From NCBI GenBank assembly GCA_964646425.1, contig CAZYEI010000006.1, positions 1-51,940 of the forward strand: a DNA stretch of 51,940 bases, in the 5' to 3' direction. The DNA comes from CAZYEI01 sp964646425. Its GTDB lineage: Bacteria > Bacillota_I > Bacilli_A > RFN20 > JAISJY01. The position numbers and the translations under genes were made by a program. Below are positions 26,091-34,037 of this stretch, one piece after another (positions within the stretch are counted from its first letter, which is position 1; the number at the start of each line of letters is the position of its first letter). The notes beneath the pieces were generated by a model. That model had not been told where the DNA came from. It did not search any database and saw nothing but the letters and a program-made list of their open reading frames with translations.

Positions 26091-26690
26091 TTATTTAATA
26101 TCTAATTTATATTTTTTATTTAAAAAGTACCTCAAAGAAATATATACTGGTGGACAAACAAGAAGGGCTAAAACTCCTTCAATAACACCATTAGTAATTA
26201 ATACACCTAGAATAAACATAATAATTGCTCCTGAAGTTAAGCTATTAATATCACTATAGTATGTTAAAGACAAAATTCCCAAAGTCATAATAGTATGCAT
26301 TATTGTTAGCATAAATGAACATACTACAATTAAGGGAAACGAGAATTTTTGTGGCAATTTTTTCAATAAATCAAAAATTAAACCACTTAATAATCCAAAT
26401 AATAATCGAGGTAAAATTGAAACTAAAGGATTAACAAAATATGGATCTAAAATTCCTACTGGACTAATAGCAGCTTTTAGTAATGAACATAATCCAAAAA
26501 ACACACCGTACATAAGCCCTCTTTTATAGCCAAACAATAACGCCCCAATTAAAACAGGAATATGAATAAGGGTATTACTTACAACCCCAAAAATTGTAAT
26601 AAAGCCCAAAGGGGTAAAAGTCATAATAATAATAATCGCAAAAAATAAAGCATCAATAGCTAATAATAAATTTTTCTTCTTATTTCTCAT
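26091..26690 (-). CDS. panT: ECF transporter S component, probably for pantothenate
   Basis: A 199-residue membrane protein with about six helices, the size and pattern of energy-coupling-factor S components: FTPLGFITIFGVVSNTLIHIPVLIGALLFGYKRGLMYGVFFGL, a run characteristic of the ECF S family, with a charged, soluble last stretch. It captures a vitamin and works with the shared EcfA/EcfT module, which is not in this window. It lies directly downstream of coaX (12 nt, TAGGAG site at the coaX stop), the gene for pantothenate phosphorylation. Pantothenate is therefore the likely substrate, as for PanT in other Bacillota. The substrate call rests on context. Confidence 0.75.
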   Translation of the reverse strand: MRNKKKNLLLAIDALFFAIIIIMTFTPLGFITIFGVVSNTLIHIPVLIGALLFGYKRGLMYGVFFGLCSLLKAAISPVGILDPYFVNPLVSILPRLLFGLLSGLIFDLLKKLPQKFSFPLIVVCSFMLTIMHTIMTLGILSLTYYSDINSLTSGAIIMFILGVLITNGVIEGVLALLVCPPVYISLRYFLNKKYKLDIK

Positions 26691-26702
26691 TTTTAAATAC
26701 TC

Positions 26703-27467
26703 CTAATGATTCTTTTTATAAATTTGATATAAACCAAATAGTACTAATTCATCGCATATTTCAATATTTTTATTACAAAATGGTATAACTAATTTTGCAA
26801 GTCCGCCAGTAGCTATACATTTAAATTTATATCCTAATTCCTTTTCAATATTTTCAATAAAGCCATCTATCATAAATGCATGACCATATACACTTCCTGA
26901 ATTCATACTATCAGGAGTATTTTTTCCTACGATTTTTTTGGGAGCTAGATAATTAATTTGTGGTAATTGTGAAGCAGTATTAACTAATGCTTCAGTAGCA
27001 ACTTTTAATCCCGGAGCAATGGCACAGCCACAAAAAGAGCCAGTCTTATCAATAACATTTATTTTTGTTGCCGTCCCAAAATCTACAATAATAGCAGGAT
27101 AACCATATTTTTCTTTAGCACCAACTGAGCCACAAATCAAATCTGCCCCAACTTCATTTGCATTATCAGTTCTTATTGAAAGTCCTGTTTTCACACCAGG
27201 TCCTATAATTATAGGATAACTATGTGTAATTTGAAAAACAGCTTCGCTCAACACTAAAGTCAAAGAAGGAACAACGCTTGAAACAATAACACCTTCAATT
27301 TCATTAATTGCAATATTTTTGGTACTAAACAAAGAAATCATTGAAATACAATATTCATCGCTAGATCTATTTTTATCTGTCTTTATGCGCATTGATTTCT
27401 TTAATGAATCATTTTCAAACACACCAAAAACAATGTTTGAATTTCCTAAATCAATAGTTAAAATCAT
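26703..27467 (-). CDS. coaX: Type III pantothenate kinase
   Basis: First step of coenzyme A synthesis: ATP-dependent phosphorylation of pantothenate. A 254-residue member of the ASKHA fold. The N-terminal phosphate motif is MILTIDLGNSNIVFGVF, with catalytic Asp6. GPGVKTGLSIRTDN carries the substrate loop, and DFGTATKINVID and CAIAPGLKVATEAL complete the family signature. It has the usual length. It has its own promoter at 27528-27556 and is followed by the S-component gene, giving a scavenging pair of uptake and phosphorylation. Confidence 0.95.
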   Translation of the reverse strand: MILTIDLGNSNIVFGVFENDSLKKSMRIKTDKNRSSDEYCISMISLFSTKNIAINEIEGVIVSSVVPSLTLVLSEAVFQITHSYPIIIGPGVKTGLSIRTDNANEVGADLICGSVGAKEKYGYPAIIVDFGTATKINVIDKTGSFCGCAIAPGLKVATEALVNTASQLPQINYLAPKKIVGKNTPDSMNSGSVYGHAFMIDGFIENIEKELGYKFKCIATGGLAKLVIPFCNKNIEICDELVLFGLYQIYKKNH

Positions 27468-27527
27468 TAAATTTTTTCTCCTCTCATTCCCATCTTCAAA
27501 TGAAGTATAGGATGCTTTACATTTGCT

Positions 27528-27556
27528 ATTATATCTCTTTTACATTGTTTTTGTAA
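27528..27556 (-). promoter_or_regulatory. Promoter of coaX
   Basis: TTACAA (27551-27556), a 17-bp spacer and TATAAT (27528-27533) on the minus strand, about 60 nt before the coaX start. Confidence 0.6.
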
Positions 27557-27629
27557 AGAAAAATATCAAGAAGCATAGTACTATTCATTTCTTCTAATAC
27601 TTTTTTTCAAAAATTATTTTATTAAAACA

Positions 27630-27672
27630 AAAACCTCCAAAGTAAACTTTATTTGTCTACTTTGGAGGTTTT
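27630..27672 (-). terminator. Terminator of gmk-rpoZ
   Basis: Perfect 15-bp stem (27630-27644 with 27658-27672, core ACCTCCAAAGTA/TACTTTGGAGGT) and a 13-nt loop. It is followed on the minus strand by a T-rich tract and lies 14 bp after the rpoZ stop. Confidence 0.85.
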
Positions 27673-27685
27673 ACTTGCTTTTATC

Positions 27686-27883
27686 TTACTTTGAATTAAT
27701 TATTTCAACTTCGCCTTCTAATATTTCTTCTAAGGCAATTCCAATGCTTCTATTAGCAACTTTATTTTTATTTAATGGCTCTTGACCTGCTTCCAATTCA
27801 TGAGCTCTTTTAGCAGCAGCTACTGCTAAAACGAAACGACTTTTGTTAATTTCTAATAATTTATCAATAGATGGTTTTAACAT
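27686..27883 (-). CDS. rpoZ: RNA polymerase omega subunit
   Basis: A 65-residue protein matching the omega subunit, which helps assemble and stabilise the beta-prime subunit of RNA polymerase. Typical stretches are MLKPSIDKLLEI, SRFVLAVAAAKRAHELEAG and the later KVANRSIGIALEEILEG. It lies 14 nt downstream of gmk, the standard gmk-rpoZ arrangement of Bacillota, and ends at a strong terminator. Confidence 0.93.
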   Translation of the reverse strand: MLKPSIDKLLEINKSRFVLAVAAAKRAHELEAGQEPLNKNKVANRSIGIALEEILEGEVEIINSK

Positions 27884-27897
27884 TTACAAAATCTCCT

Positions 27898-28467
27898 TTA
27901 CATATAACTTCTAATAATTTTAGCAATTTCTAATGATGCACTTTCTAAATCATCATTATAAACCACATGCTTATATTTATCTTGCAATTTCATTTCTCTT
28001 TTTGCTTTATTTAGTCTTTCATGAACAATTTGTTCATCTTCAGTTCGTCTGCCTCTAATTCTTCTTTCAAGTTCTTCTAAAGAAGGCGGCATCAAGAAAA
28101 TTGTAATAGCATCTGGAATTTTCTTAAGAACTTGTTGAGCTCCGTTTACTTCAATTTCCAAAAGTACATTTTTTCCTTCGTTCAACAATCTTTCAACATA
28201 AGATTTAGGAGTACCATAGAAATTGCCTACAAACTCGGAATATTCAATCAAATTGTCATCTTTAATATTTTGATTGAACTCTTCACGAGTTACAAAGAAA
28301 TAATCAACTCCATCAATCTCATTCATTCGAGGTTCTCTAGTAGTCATAGAAATAGAATAAACTAAATTTAATTCTTCTTCCATAAATAAGCGGCGACGCA
28401 CAGAGCCTTTTCCCACACCGCTAGGTCCGCTAAGTATAATTAATAGTCCCTTAGAATTATTTTTCAT
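27898..28467 (-). CDS. gmk: Guanylate kinase
   Basis: Phosphorylates GMP to GDP with ATP. A 189-residue nucleoside monophosphate kinase. The P-loop is SGPSGVGKGSVRRRL and the GMP-binding region includes SMTTREPRMNEIDGVDYFFV, EYSEFVGNFYGTPKS, and LEIEVNGAQQV. The lid has RIRGRRTEDE. Normal length. First gene of the gmk-rpoZ operon, with an AAAGGAGG ribosome-binding site and a consensus promoter at 28503-28531. Confidence 0.96.
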   Translation of the reverse strand: MKNNSKGLLIILSGPSGVGKGSVRRRLFMEEELNLVYSISMTTREPRMNEIDGVDYFFVTREEFNQNIKDDNLIEYSEFVGNFYGTPKSYVERLLNEGKNVLLEIEVNGAQQVLKKIPDAITIFLMPPSLEELERRIRGRRTEDEQIVHERLNKAKREMKLQDKYKHVVYNDDLESASLEIAKIIRSYM

Positions 28468-28502
28468 ACTAAAAACAAACCTCCTTTAACCCTTATTAAG
28501 AA

Positions 28503-28531
28503 ATTATAAAATATCCATTTTTCATTGTCAA
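28503..28531 (-). promoter_or_regulatory. Promoter of gmk-rpoZ
   Basis: TTGACA (28526-28531), a 17-bp spacer and TATAAT (28503-28508) on the minus strand. Both boxes are full consensus. The remaining 200 bp towards the divergent promoter at 28735 hold only small palindromes such as ACTTATTAAGT and no gene. Confidence 0.8.
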
Positions 28532-28734
28532 TTATTAATTTAAAATAAATGACAATTTATCCATTTTTGTGTAATTTTAAGTAATTAATCACTTAACAAC
28601 TAACAAATTCTTAACACTTATTAAGTTTTTATTATTTTAGATGCAATCAAATTGTTTATTATGATTAAGCAGAAAAAGTCATTTTTCTATCATGGAGTAA
28701 ATGTTCAAAAAATGAAAATATTCTTTAATTTTTA

Positions 28735-28763
28735 TTGAAAAAATAATTATGAACTACTATTAT
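28735..28763 (+). promoter_or_regulatory. Promoter of the DUF1846 gene
   Basis: TTGAAA (28735-28740), a 17-bp spacer and TATTAT (28758-28763), 33 nt before the ATG at 28796. Confidence 0.65.
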
Positions 28764-28795
28764 TAAATATATTTGAAAAAGAGAAGGTGAATTTA

Positions 28796-30277
28796 ATGGA
28801 TTTAGCATTTGATAATATAAAATATTTAAAATTGCAATCAGAAAATATTTTAAATCGAGTTAAACAATTTGATAATAAATTATATCTTGAATTTGGTGGC
28901 AAATTATTTGATGACTATCACGCTTCAAGAGTTCTTCCCGGATTTGAAAAAGACAGTAAATTAAAAATGTTACTATCTTTAAAAGATAAAGTAGAAGTTG
29001 TAATTGTTATTTCCTCTATTGATATTCAAAAAAATAAAATACGTAGCGACCTTGGAATTACTTATGAATCAGAAGTCCTTCGCTTAATCGATGCCTTTAG
29101 AGCTTCTGAATTATTTGTTAATTCTGTTGTTATTACACAATATCATTCAATTCCTCAAATTGATATGTTTAAACAAAAACTTAATAATTTAGGAATTAAA
29201 ACTTATCTTCATTACGAAATAAAAGGATATCCATATAATATCGATAATATCATTAGTGAAAATGGTTTTGGTAAAAATGAATATATTGAAACTACTCGTC
29301 CAATTGTTGTTGTAACAGCTCCAGGCCCAGGATCCGGAAAAATGGCTACCTGTTTATCACAACTTTATCACGATAATAAAAAAGGAATAAAAGCAGGATA
29401 CGCTAAATACGAAACATTTCCTATTTGGAATCTACCTTTAAAACATCCTGTCAATATAGCCTATGAAGCTGCTACTGCAGATATTGATGATGTTAATTTA
29501 ATTGATCCTTATCATTTAGAAGCTTATGGTTCATTAGCGATAAATTACAATCGTGATGTTGAAATATTTCCTGTTGTTAAATCAATGCTTGAAGCAATAT
29601 ATGGTAATAGTCCTTATAAATCTCCTACCGATATGGGTGTTAATATGGCTGGATTTGCTATTTCAAATGATGAAATTGCCTGTAAAGCTTCAAAAGACGA
29701 AATTATTCGTCGTTACTTAAATTCACTATGTGATTTAAGAAATGGAAAAATCAAAAATGATACTTGTGATAAAATAGCTTTATTAATGCGTCAAGTAAAT
29801 ATTTCAGTTGCTGATAGAAAATGTGTCCAAGTTGCTCTTGACAAGCAAGAAAAAACACATACTATGTCTATGGCATTAGAATTACATGATGGACATATTG
29901 TCGATGCTAAAACTTCTAATTTATTAACGGCTCCTGCTTCATTACTGCTAAACGCTTTAAAATATTTATCTAATATTAATGATGACTTAATTTTGATTTC
30001 ACCATCAATTATTCAACCAATTTCGAAAATGAAAATAAATAATTTAGGGAATCATAATCCACGATTACACGCAGATGAAGTATTAATTGCATTAGCTATA
30101 TCTGCTAGAACTAATCCCCTTGCAGAATTAGCAATTAAAAATCTTCATTATTTAGAATCAACCCAAGCGCATAGTACTGCAATTCTTTCACAAGTTGATG
30201 AAGATATCTTTAAAAAACTAAAAATAAATTTAACTACAGAACCTGAAGTATATGCCAAAAAACTTTATAGAAAATAA
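28796..30277 (+). CDS. DUF1846 (UPF0371) family protein
   Basis: About 493 residues, the full length of the DUF1846 family, a conserved cytoplasmic protein of Bacillota and other bacteria with unknown function. Recognisable stretches are ENILNRVKQFDNKLYLEFGGKLFDDYHASRVLPGF near the start, VTAPGPGSGKMATCLSQLYHD (a glycine-rich, nucleotide-binding-like loop), YAKYETFPIWNLPLKHPVN and SPYKSPTDMGVNMAGF. The ATG at 28796 is chosen because AAGGTG lies 7 nt before it; the frame also allows a GTG three codons earlier. It is a single gene with its own promoter and terminator. Confidence 0.88.
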   Translation: MDLAFDNIKYLKLQSENILNRVKQFDNKLYLEFGGKLFDDYHASRVLPGFEKDSKLKMLLSLKDKVEVVIVISSIDIQKNKIRSDLGITYESEVLRLIDAFRASELFVNSVVITQYHSIPQIDMFKQKLNNLGIKTYLHYEIKGYPYNIDNIISENGFGKNEYIETTRPIVVVTAPGPGSGKMATCLSQLYHDNKKGIKAGYAKYETFPIWNLPLKHPVNIAYEAATADIDDVNLIDPYHLEAYGSLAINYNRDVEIFPVVKSMLEAIYGNSPYKSPTDMGVNMAGFAISNDEIACKASKDEIIRRYLNSLCDLRNGKIKNDTCDKIALLMRQVNISVADRKCVQVALDKQEKTHTMSMALELHDGHIVDAKTSNLLTAPASLLLNALKYLSNINDDLILISPSIIQPISKMKINNLGNHNPRLHADEVLIALAISARTNPLAELAIKNLHYLESTQAHSTAILSQVDEDIFKKLKINLTTEPEVYAKKLYRK

Positions 30278-30287
30278 ACTTAAACAT

Positions 30288-30320
30288 ACTATCAAGAAAT
30301 AAAAAACTTGATAGTTTTTA
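30288..30320 (+). terminator. Terminator of the DUF1846 gene
   Basis: Perfect 9-bp stem ACTATCAAG/CTTGATAGT (30288-30296 with 30307-30315), followed by TTTTATTT. Confidence 0.8.
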
Positions 30321-30349
30321 TTTATCTTTTAGCTGAAATAAGTTATAAT
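30321..30349 (+). promoter_or_regulatory. Promoter of rqcH
   Basis: TTTATC (30321-30326), a 17-bp spacer and TATAAT (30344-30349), 25 nt before the rqcH start. The -35 box is weak. Confidence 0.5.
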
Positions 30350-30373
30350 TTATAAAGATAGAAGGTGAAAAAT

Positions 30374-31996
30374 ATGCCACTAGATGGTTTAATGGTTAAA
30401 GCATTAGCAAAAAAACTAAACGTTCATCTAAGTAATGCAAAATTAACAAAAATTAATGAACTTAGTTCTCAAGTATATGCTTTATCTTTTTGGAAACAAA
30501 CATCACCTTGTACTTTAATGATTTCCTTATCACCAAATCAATCATATATTTATCTTGATGAAGAAAGCAAAGAAGTACAACACGAATTTTCTCACTTTGG
30601 AAATATTTTAAAATCACACTTATTAAATGCTAAAATTATAAAAATTACTCCATATAATAATGATCGTATTTTTGATTTAACATTTTCTTTTCTTAATGAA
30701 GTCTATATTGAAAGCAAAAAGCATCTTATTATTGAATTTATTGGTAAATTTACTAATATGATTCTAACTAAAGAAGACTACACTATAATCGATGCACTTA
30801 AAAAATATTCTCCTGCTGACAACAGCCCCCATACAATTTTAGGTGGAGTTAAATATGAGTCTCCAAATCAAGTTCAAAAACTTGTACCTGAAAATTATCA
30901 AAAAAATGCTTTTTTCAGCAATTATACCGAATCATTTTATGGAATATCGCCTTTATTAAATCAAGAAATACAATATCGTATAAATAATTTAAATCAAGCC
31001 TTCACTGATATCATTAAAGAAATATTAGAAAGTGAAAATTTATATATTTATCAAAATGGTAACAAGCAAGATTACTATTTAATTCCAATTTTATTTTTAA
31101 ACACTCATTTAGAAAAATATCCTTTATTTCAAGGAATTAAAGAGTTTTATTATAAGAAAATGTTACAACTTAATTATCATGAAGCAACAAATCAAATTGA
31201 AAAAATCATTAACAATCATCTTCATAAAAACAAACTAAAAACTTCAAAATTAGAAGATGAAAAAAACAATCATATTAAAGCATTAAAAAATCGAGATTTA
31301 GGGGATTTATTATTTACTTACGCTTATATAGGAAAAATAGAAAATAATCAATTTATCATTAAGGAAGAAAATATTTGCATCAATATTGATCCTTCTATTT
31401 CAATAATCGAAAATGCTAAAAAATATTTCGCTAAATATAATAAGGCAAAAAAAGCACTACCTTATATCGATGAGCAATTAGCAATTACTCAAGTTGAAAT
31501 TGATTACCTTGAAAACATCCTTATTCAACTTATTGATGCTGATTACTCCTCAATTATGCAAATAAAAGAAGAATTAATTAAAACAAATTATATATATGAT
31601 AAAAGGAAATTAATTCCTAAACGTCAAAAAAAAGAAAAAAAGAAGAAATATCTACCCACATATTTTGTTTCTCCAACTGGTGTTAGTGTTGCATTAGGAA
31701 AAAACAACTTGCAAAATGAAGAATTAACTTTTCAAATCGCTAATAATAATGACACTTTCTTTCATGTTAAAGACTATGCAGGTAGTCATGTGGTAGTTTT
31801 TTCCAGTAATCCTGATGAACCTACCATTAGATTTGCTGCAAATTTAGCAGCATATTATTCAAAAGCAAGATTTTCATCATCTGTTCCAATTGATTATACA
31901 CTAATTAAATATGTAAAAAAACACCCTGCTAATAAGCCTGGAATGGTAATCTTGAAAGAATTTAAAACAATATATATTGATCCAGAGAAAATTTAG
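30374..31996 (+). CDS. rqcH: RqcH, NFACT-family ribosome quality control factor
   Basis: Binds stalled 50S subunits that carry peptidyl-tRNA and directs addition of C-terminal alanine tails that mark the chain for degradation. 540 residues. The protein starts MPLDGLMVKALAKKL, the family start, and the DR dipeptide needed for tailing falls at Asp97-Arg98 (NNDRIFDL), the same numbers as in Bacillus subtilis RqcH. The middle is a coiled-coil region rich in Lys and Glu (about 270-430). The end is the NFACT-R domain (TYFVSPTGVSVALGKNN, NDTFFHVKDYAGSHVVV). Older annotations call it fibronectin-binding protein. The start at 30374 follows an AAGGTG site. Confidence 0.93.
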   Translation: MPLDGLMVKALAKKLNVHLSNAKLTKINELSSQVYALSFWKQTSPCTLMISLSPNQSYIYLDEESKEVQHEFSHFGNILKSHLLNAKIIKITPYNNDRIFDLTFSFLNEVYIESKKHLIIEFIGKFTNMILTKEDYTIIDALKKYSPADNSPHTILGGVKYESPNQVQKLVPENYQKNAFFSNYTESFYGISPLLNQEIQYRINNLNQAFTDIIKEILESENLYIYQNGNKQDYYLIPILFLNTHLEKYPLFQGIKEFYYKKMLQLNYHEATNQIEKIINNHLHKNKLKTSKLEDEKNNHIKALKNRDLGDLLFTYAYIGKIENNQFIIKEENICINIDPSISIIENAKKYFAKYNKAKKALPYIDEQLAITQVEIDYLENILIQLIDADYSSIMQIKEELIKTNYIYDKRKLIPKRQKKEKKKKYLPTYFVSPTGVSVALGKNNLQNEELTFQIANNNDTFFHVKDYAGSHVVVFSSNPDEPTIRFAANLAAYYSKARFSSSVPIDYTLIKYVKKHPANKPGMVILKEFKTIYIDPEKI

Positions 31997-32043
31997 CTTT
32001 AGCTGAATTTTGTTAAATAAAGTAGAAAAAACAAAACAAATAT

Positions 32044-32072
32044 ACCATTATTTTAAAAAATAATGGTCTTTT
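32044..32072 (+). terminator. Terminator of rqcH
   Basis: Perfect 11-bp stem ACCATTATTTT/AAAATAATGGT (32044-32054 with 32057-32067), followed by CTTTTT. A TATAAT at 32090-32095 shortly after may be the -10 box of the next gene. Confidence 0.8.
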
Positions 32073-32115
32073 TCTTTTTTTTGTTGTATTATAATTCATT
32101 GAAGGAGTTGATTTT

Positions 32116-33993
32116 ATGAAAAAATATCAAGTTTTTAAACCAATTATTTTTTACATTGCCTTTTTCATATTTAACTTCCTAAATTCATTTGCACTTTTAC
32201 GAGGTTGGTTTAATCCTAACATTAGCCCAGACAACTCAATCGCAGCGATTTTACTTGCTACAATCGGCGATTTAGGAGTTTTATCACTTATATTTATAAT
32301 TATAATTTCATTTATAAAAAAAGATAAAAATCGAGTTCGAATTTTTTCATTTATAAGCTTGTTGTTATATGTTTTTATTATATTTCTTCAAGGATTTTCA
32401 AATATGTTTTCAACTCTATTCTCATATACTCAATTAGTTAGTTTCAAAAATCCATCGCAAGGAAAACTAATCAGTAGTTATGTGTCTTATTTTTTAGGAA
32501 TGTTTAAATATTGGAATATCTTGTTACCTACCTTAATGTTTATTCTATTGCTCATTCTTAGATTATTCATTAAATATAGTAGTCAAACTAACAAAGCAAA
32601 AATAACTCCTCGTTTAATTGCTCTTAGCACAAGTATTATAGCAATACTATTCCCAACAATTATGTGCACTACAAATCTTAAAAATACTGCAAATGAAATA
32701 TCAATGAATGGACTTTATGGTAGTAGTCAAATGGGGACATATAACTATTACCTTTATAGTATTAAAGATTTATGGAAAACAAAGATAAAAATAACAAATG
32801 AAAAAGAAGCACAAATCACAACTTTTTTAAACAATCATCAATATACTAACAATTATAACAAGATGTCTGCTTCAGCAACTGATAAAAATCTAATTATTTT
32901 ACAATTAGAAGCTATCAATAATTTTGTAATTAATCTTAAAGTCGATAATGAAGAAATCACTCCAAACCTAAATTATTTAGTAACTCAAGGCTATTACAAT
33001 AATAGATTTTATAGTGCTGCAGGAATGGGAAATACATCTGATTGTGAATTTTCTTCAATTATTGGACTTTATCCAAATGGAAATGATTTATCAATTTTTG
33101 AATTAGATGACGAAAACTTCCCTTCAATTGCAAAGGAATTTAATAAAAAAGGTTATAATACTTTTTCAATTCACGGAAATGATGGAGGCTTTTATAATAG
33201 AAATTGTCAGCATTTATCATTATTTGGTTTTGATGAACATATTGATAAAACTAAATTATTAGCCAGAAACAATGACTTAACGCTTATTCACGATTGGATA
33301 AGTGATGATTCACTTCTTCAAGAATGTGTAAATATCTATCAAGAACAAAACAAAGCATTTTTTTCATATAATATTTTAGTATCATCTCATTCGCCATTTG
33401 GTGAATCAGCTGAAGTTACATCATATGAAAATGATAAGTTAACTTCGCTTGCTAATAATTATTTAAGCTATGTTAAATATGTTGATATGGCAATTGGAAA
33501 TTTCATTGCCAAATTAAAAGAAACTGGTTTATATGACAATAGTGTCATTGTTATTTATGGTGACCACACATCATCTTTACTTCAAAAAGATACTGAAAGT
33601 ATTACTCAAAAAAAATACAATGATATTGAATTTAGATTAGAAATGCAAAATGTTCCCTTTATTATATTAGGAAACACTATTCCTCAAACATTAGACACAT
33701 CAGTTCATTCAAACATTGATATTTTTCCTACTATCGCTAATCTTTTCAATCTAAACCCTCAATATAAATTTGGAATTGATATGTTTTCAACAGATAAATC
33801 ATATGTTTATAATCCAAGAAGTTTAGATATTATTTATGATGATTATATTATTTTATCTCCTTCTAAATCTATTTATTACACTAATAAAAATGCTCCTAAA
33901 ATAAGTCAAAAAGAAATTAATTCTCTAATAAACGATTTTGAAGAATATAAATATTTAAATGATTTATTGGTTTCATCAAATTATTTCAAATAA
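32116..33993 (+). CDS. LtaS-like lipoteichoic acid synthase family protein
   Basis: Membrane-anchored phosphoglycerol transferase of 625 residues. About five N-terminal membrane segments (residues 1-190) are followed by an extracellular sulfatase-fold domain. LIILQLEAINNFVI carries the first metal-binding acid, and AAGMGNTSDCEFSS carries the catalytic threonine position of the LtaS family. SSHSPFGE and VIVIYGDHTSSL supply the later metal ligands. It would polymerise glycerol phosphate onto a lipid anchor from phosphatidylglycerol, making lipoteichoic acid. Its presence indicates a Gram-positive type envelope. A primase-like paralogue role cannot be excluded. Single gene, GAAGGAG site. Confidence 0.88.
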   Translation: MKKYQVFKPIIFYIAFFIFNFLNSFALLRGWFNPNISPDNSIAAILLATIGDLGVLSLIFIIIISFIKKDKNRVRIFSFISLLLYVFIIFLQGFSNMFSTLFSYTQLVSFKNPSQGKLISSYVSYFLGMFKYWNILLPTLMFILLLILRLFIKYSSQTNKAKITPRLIALSTSIIAILFPTIMCTTNLKNTANEISMNGLYGSSQMGTYNYYLYSIKDLWKTKIKITNEKEAQITTFLNNHQYTNNYNKMSASATDKNLIILQLEAINNFVINLKVDNEEITPNLNYLVTQGYYNNRFYSAAGMGNTSDCEFSSIIGLYPNGNDLSIFELDDENFPSIAKEFNKKGYNTFSIHGNDGGFYNRNCQHLSLFGFDEHIDKTKLLARNNDLTLIHDWISDDSLLQECVNIYQEQNKAFFSYNILVSSHSPFGESAEVTSYENDKLTSLANNYLSYVKYVDMAIGNFIAKLKETGLYDNSVIVIYGDHTSSLLQKDTESITQKKYNDIEFRLEMQNVPFIILGNTIPQTLDTSVHSNIDIFPTIANLFNLNPQYKFGIDMFSTDKSYVYNPRSLDIIYDDYIILSPSKSIYYTNKNAPKISQKEINSLINDFEEYKYLNDLLVSSNYFK

Positions 33994-34037
33994 AAAAGGA
34001 ACTGTCTGTATTTCAATATACAAAAAGTTCCTTTTTT
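33992..34037. terminator. Bidirectional terminator between the LtaS-like and PBP genes
   Basis: Perfect 12-bp stem (33992-34003 with 34026-34037, AAAAAAGGAACT/AGTTCCTTTTTT) with T-tracts on both strands. Both flanking stop codons lie at its edges. Confidence 0.8.

Noticed and set aside
28550..28700. Cluster of small palindromes between the gmk and DUF1846 promoters
   Set aside because: Short A/T palindromes such as ACTTATTAAGT are expected by chance in sequence this AT-rich, and no regulator is implied.
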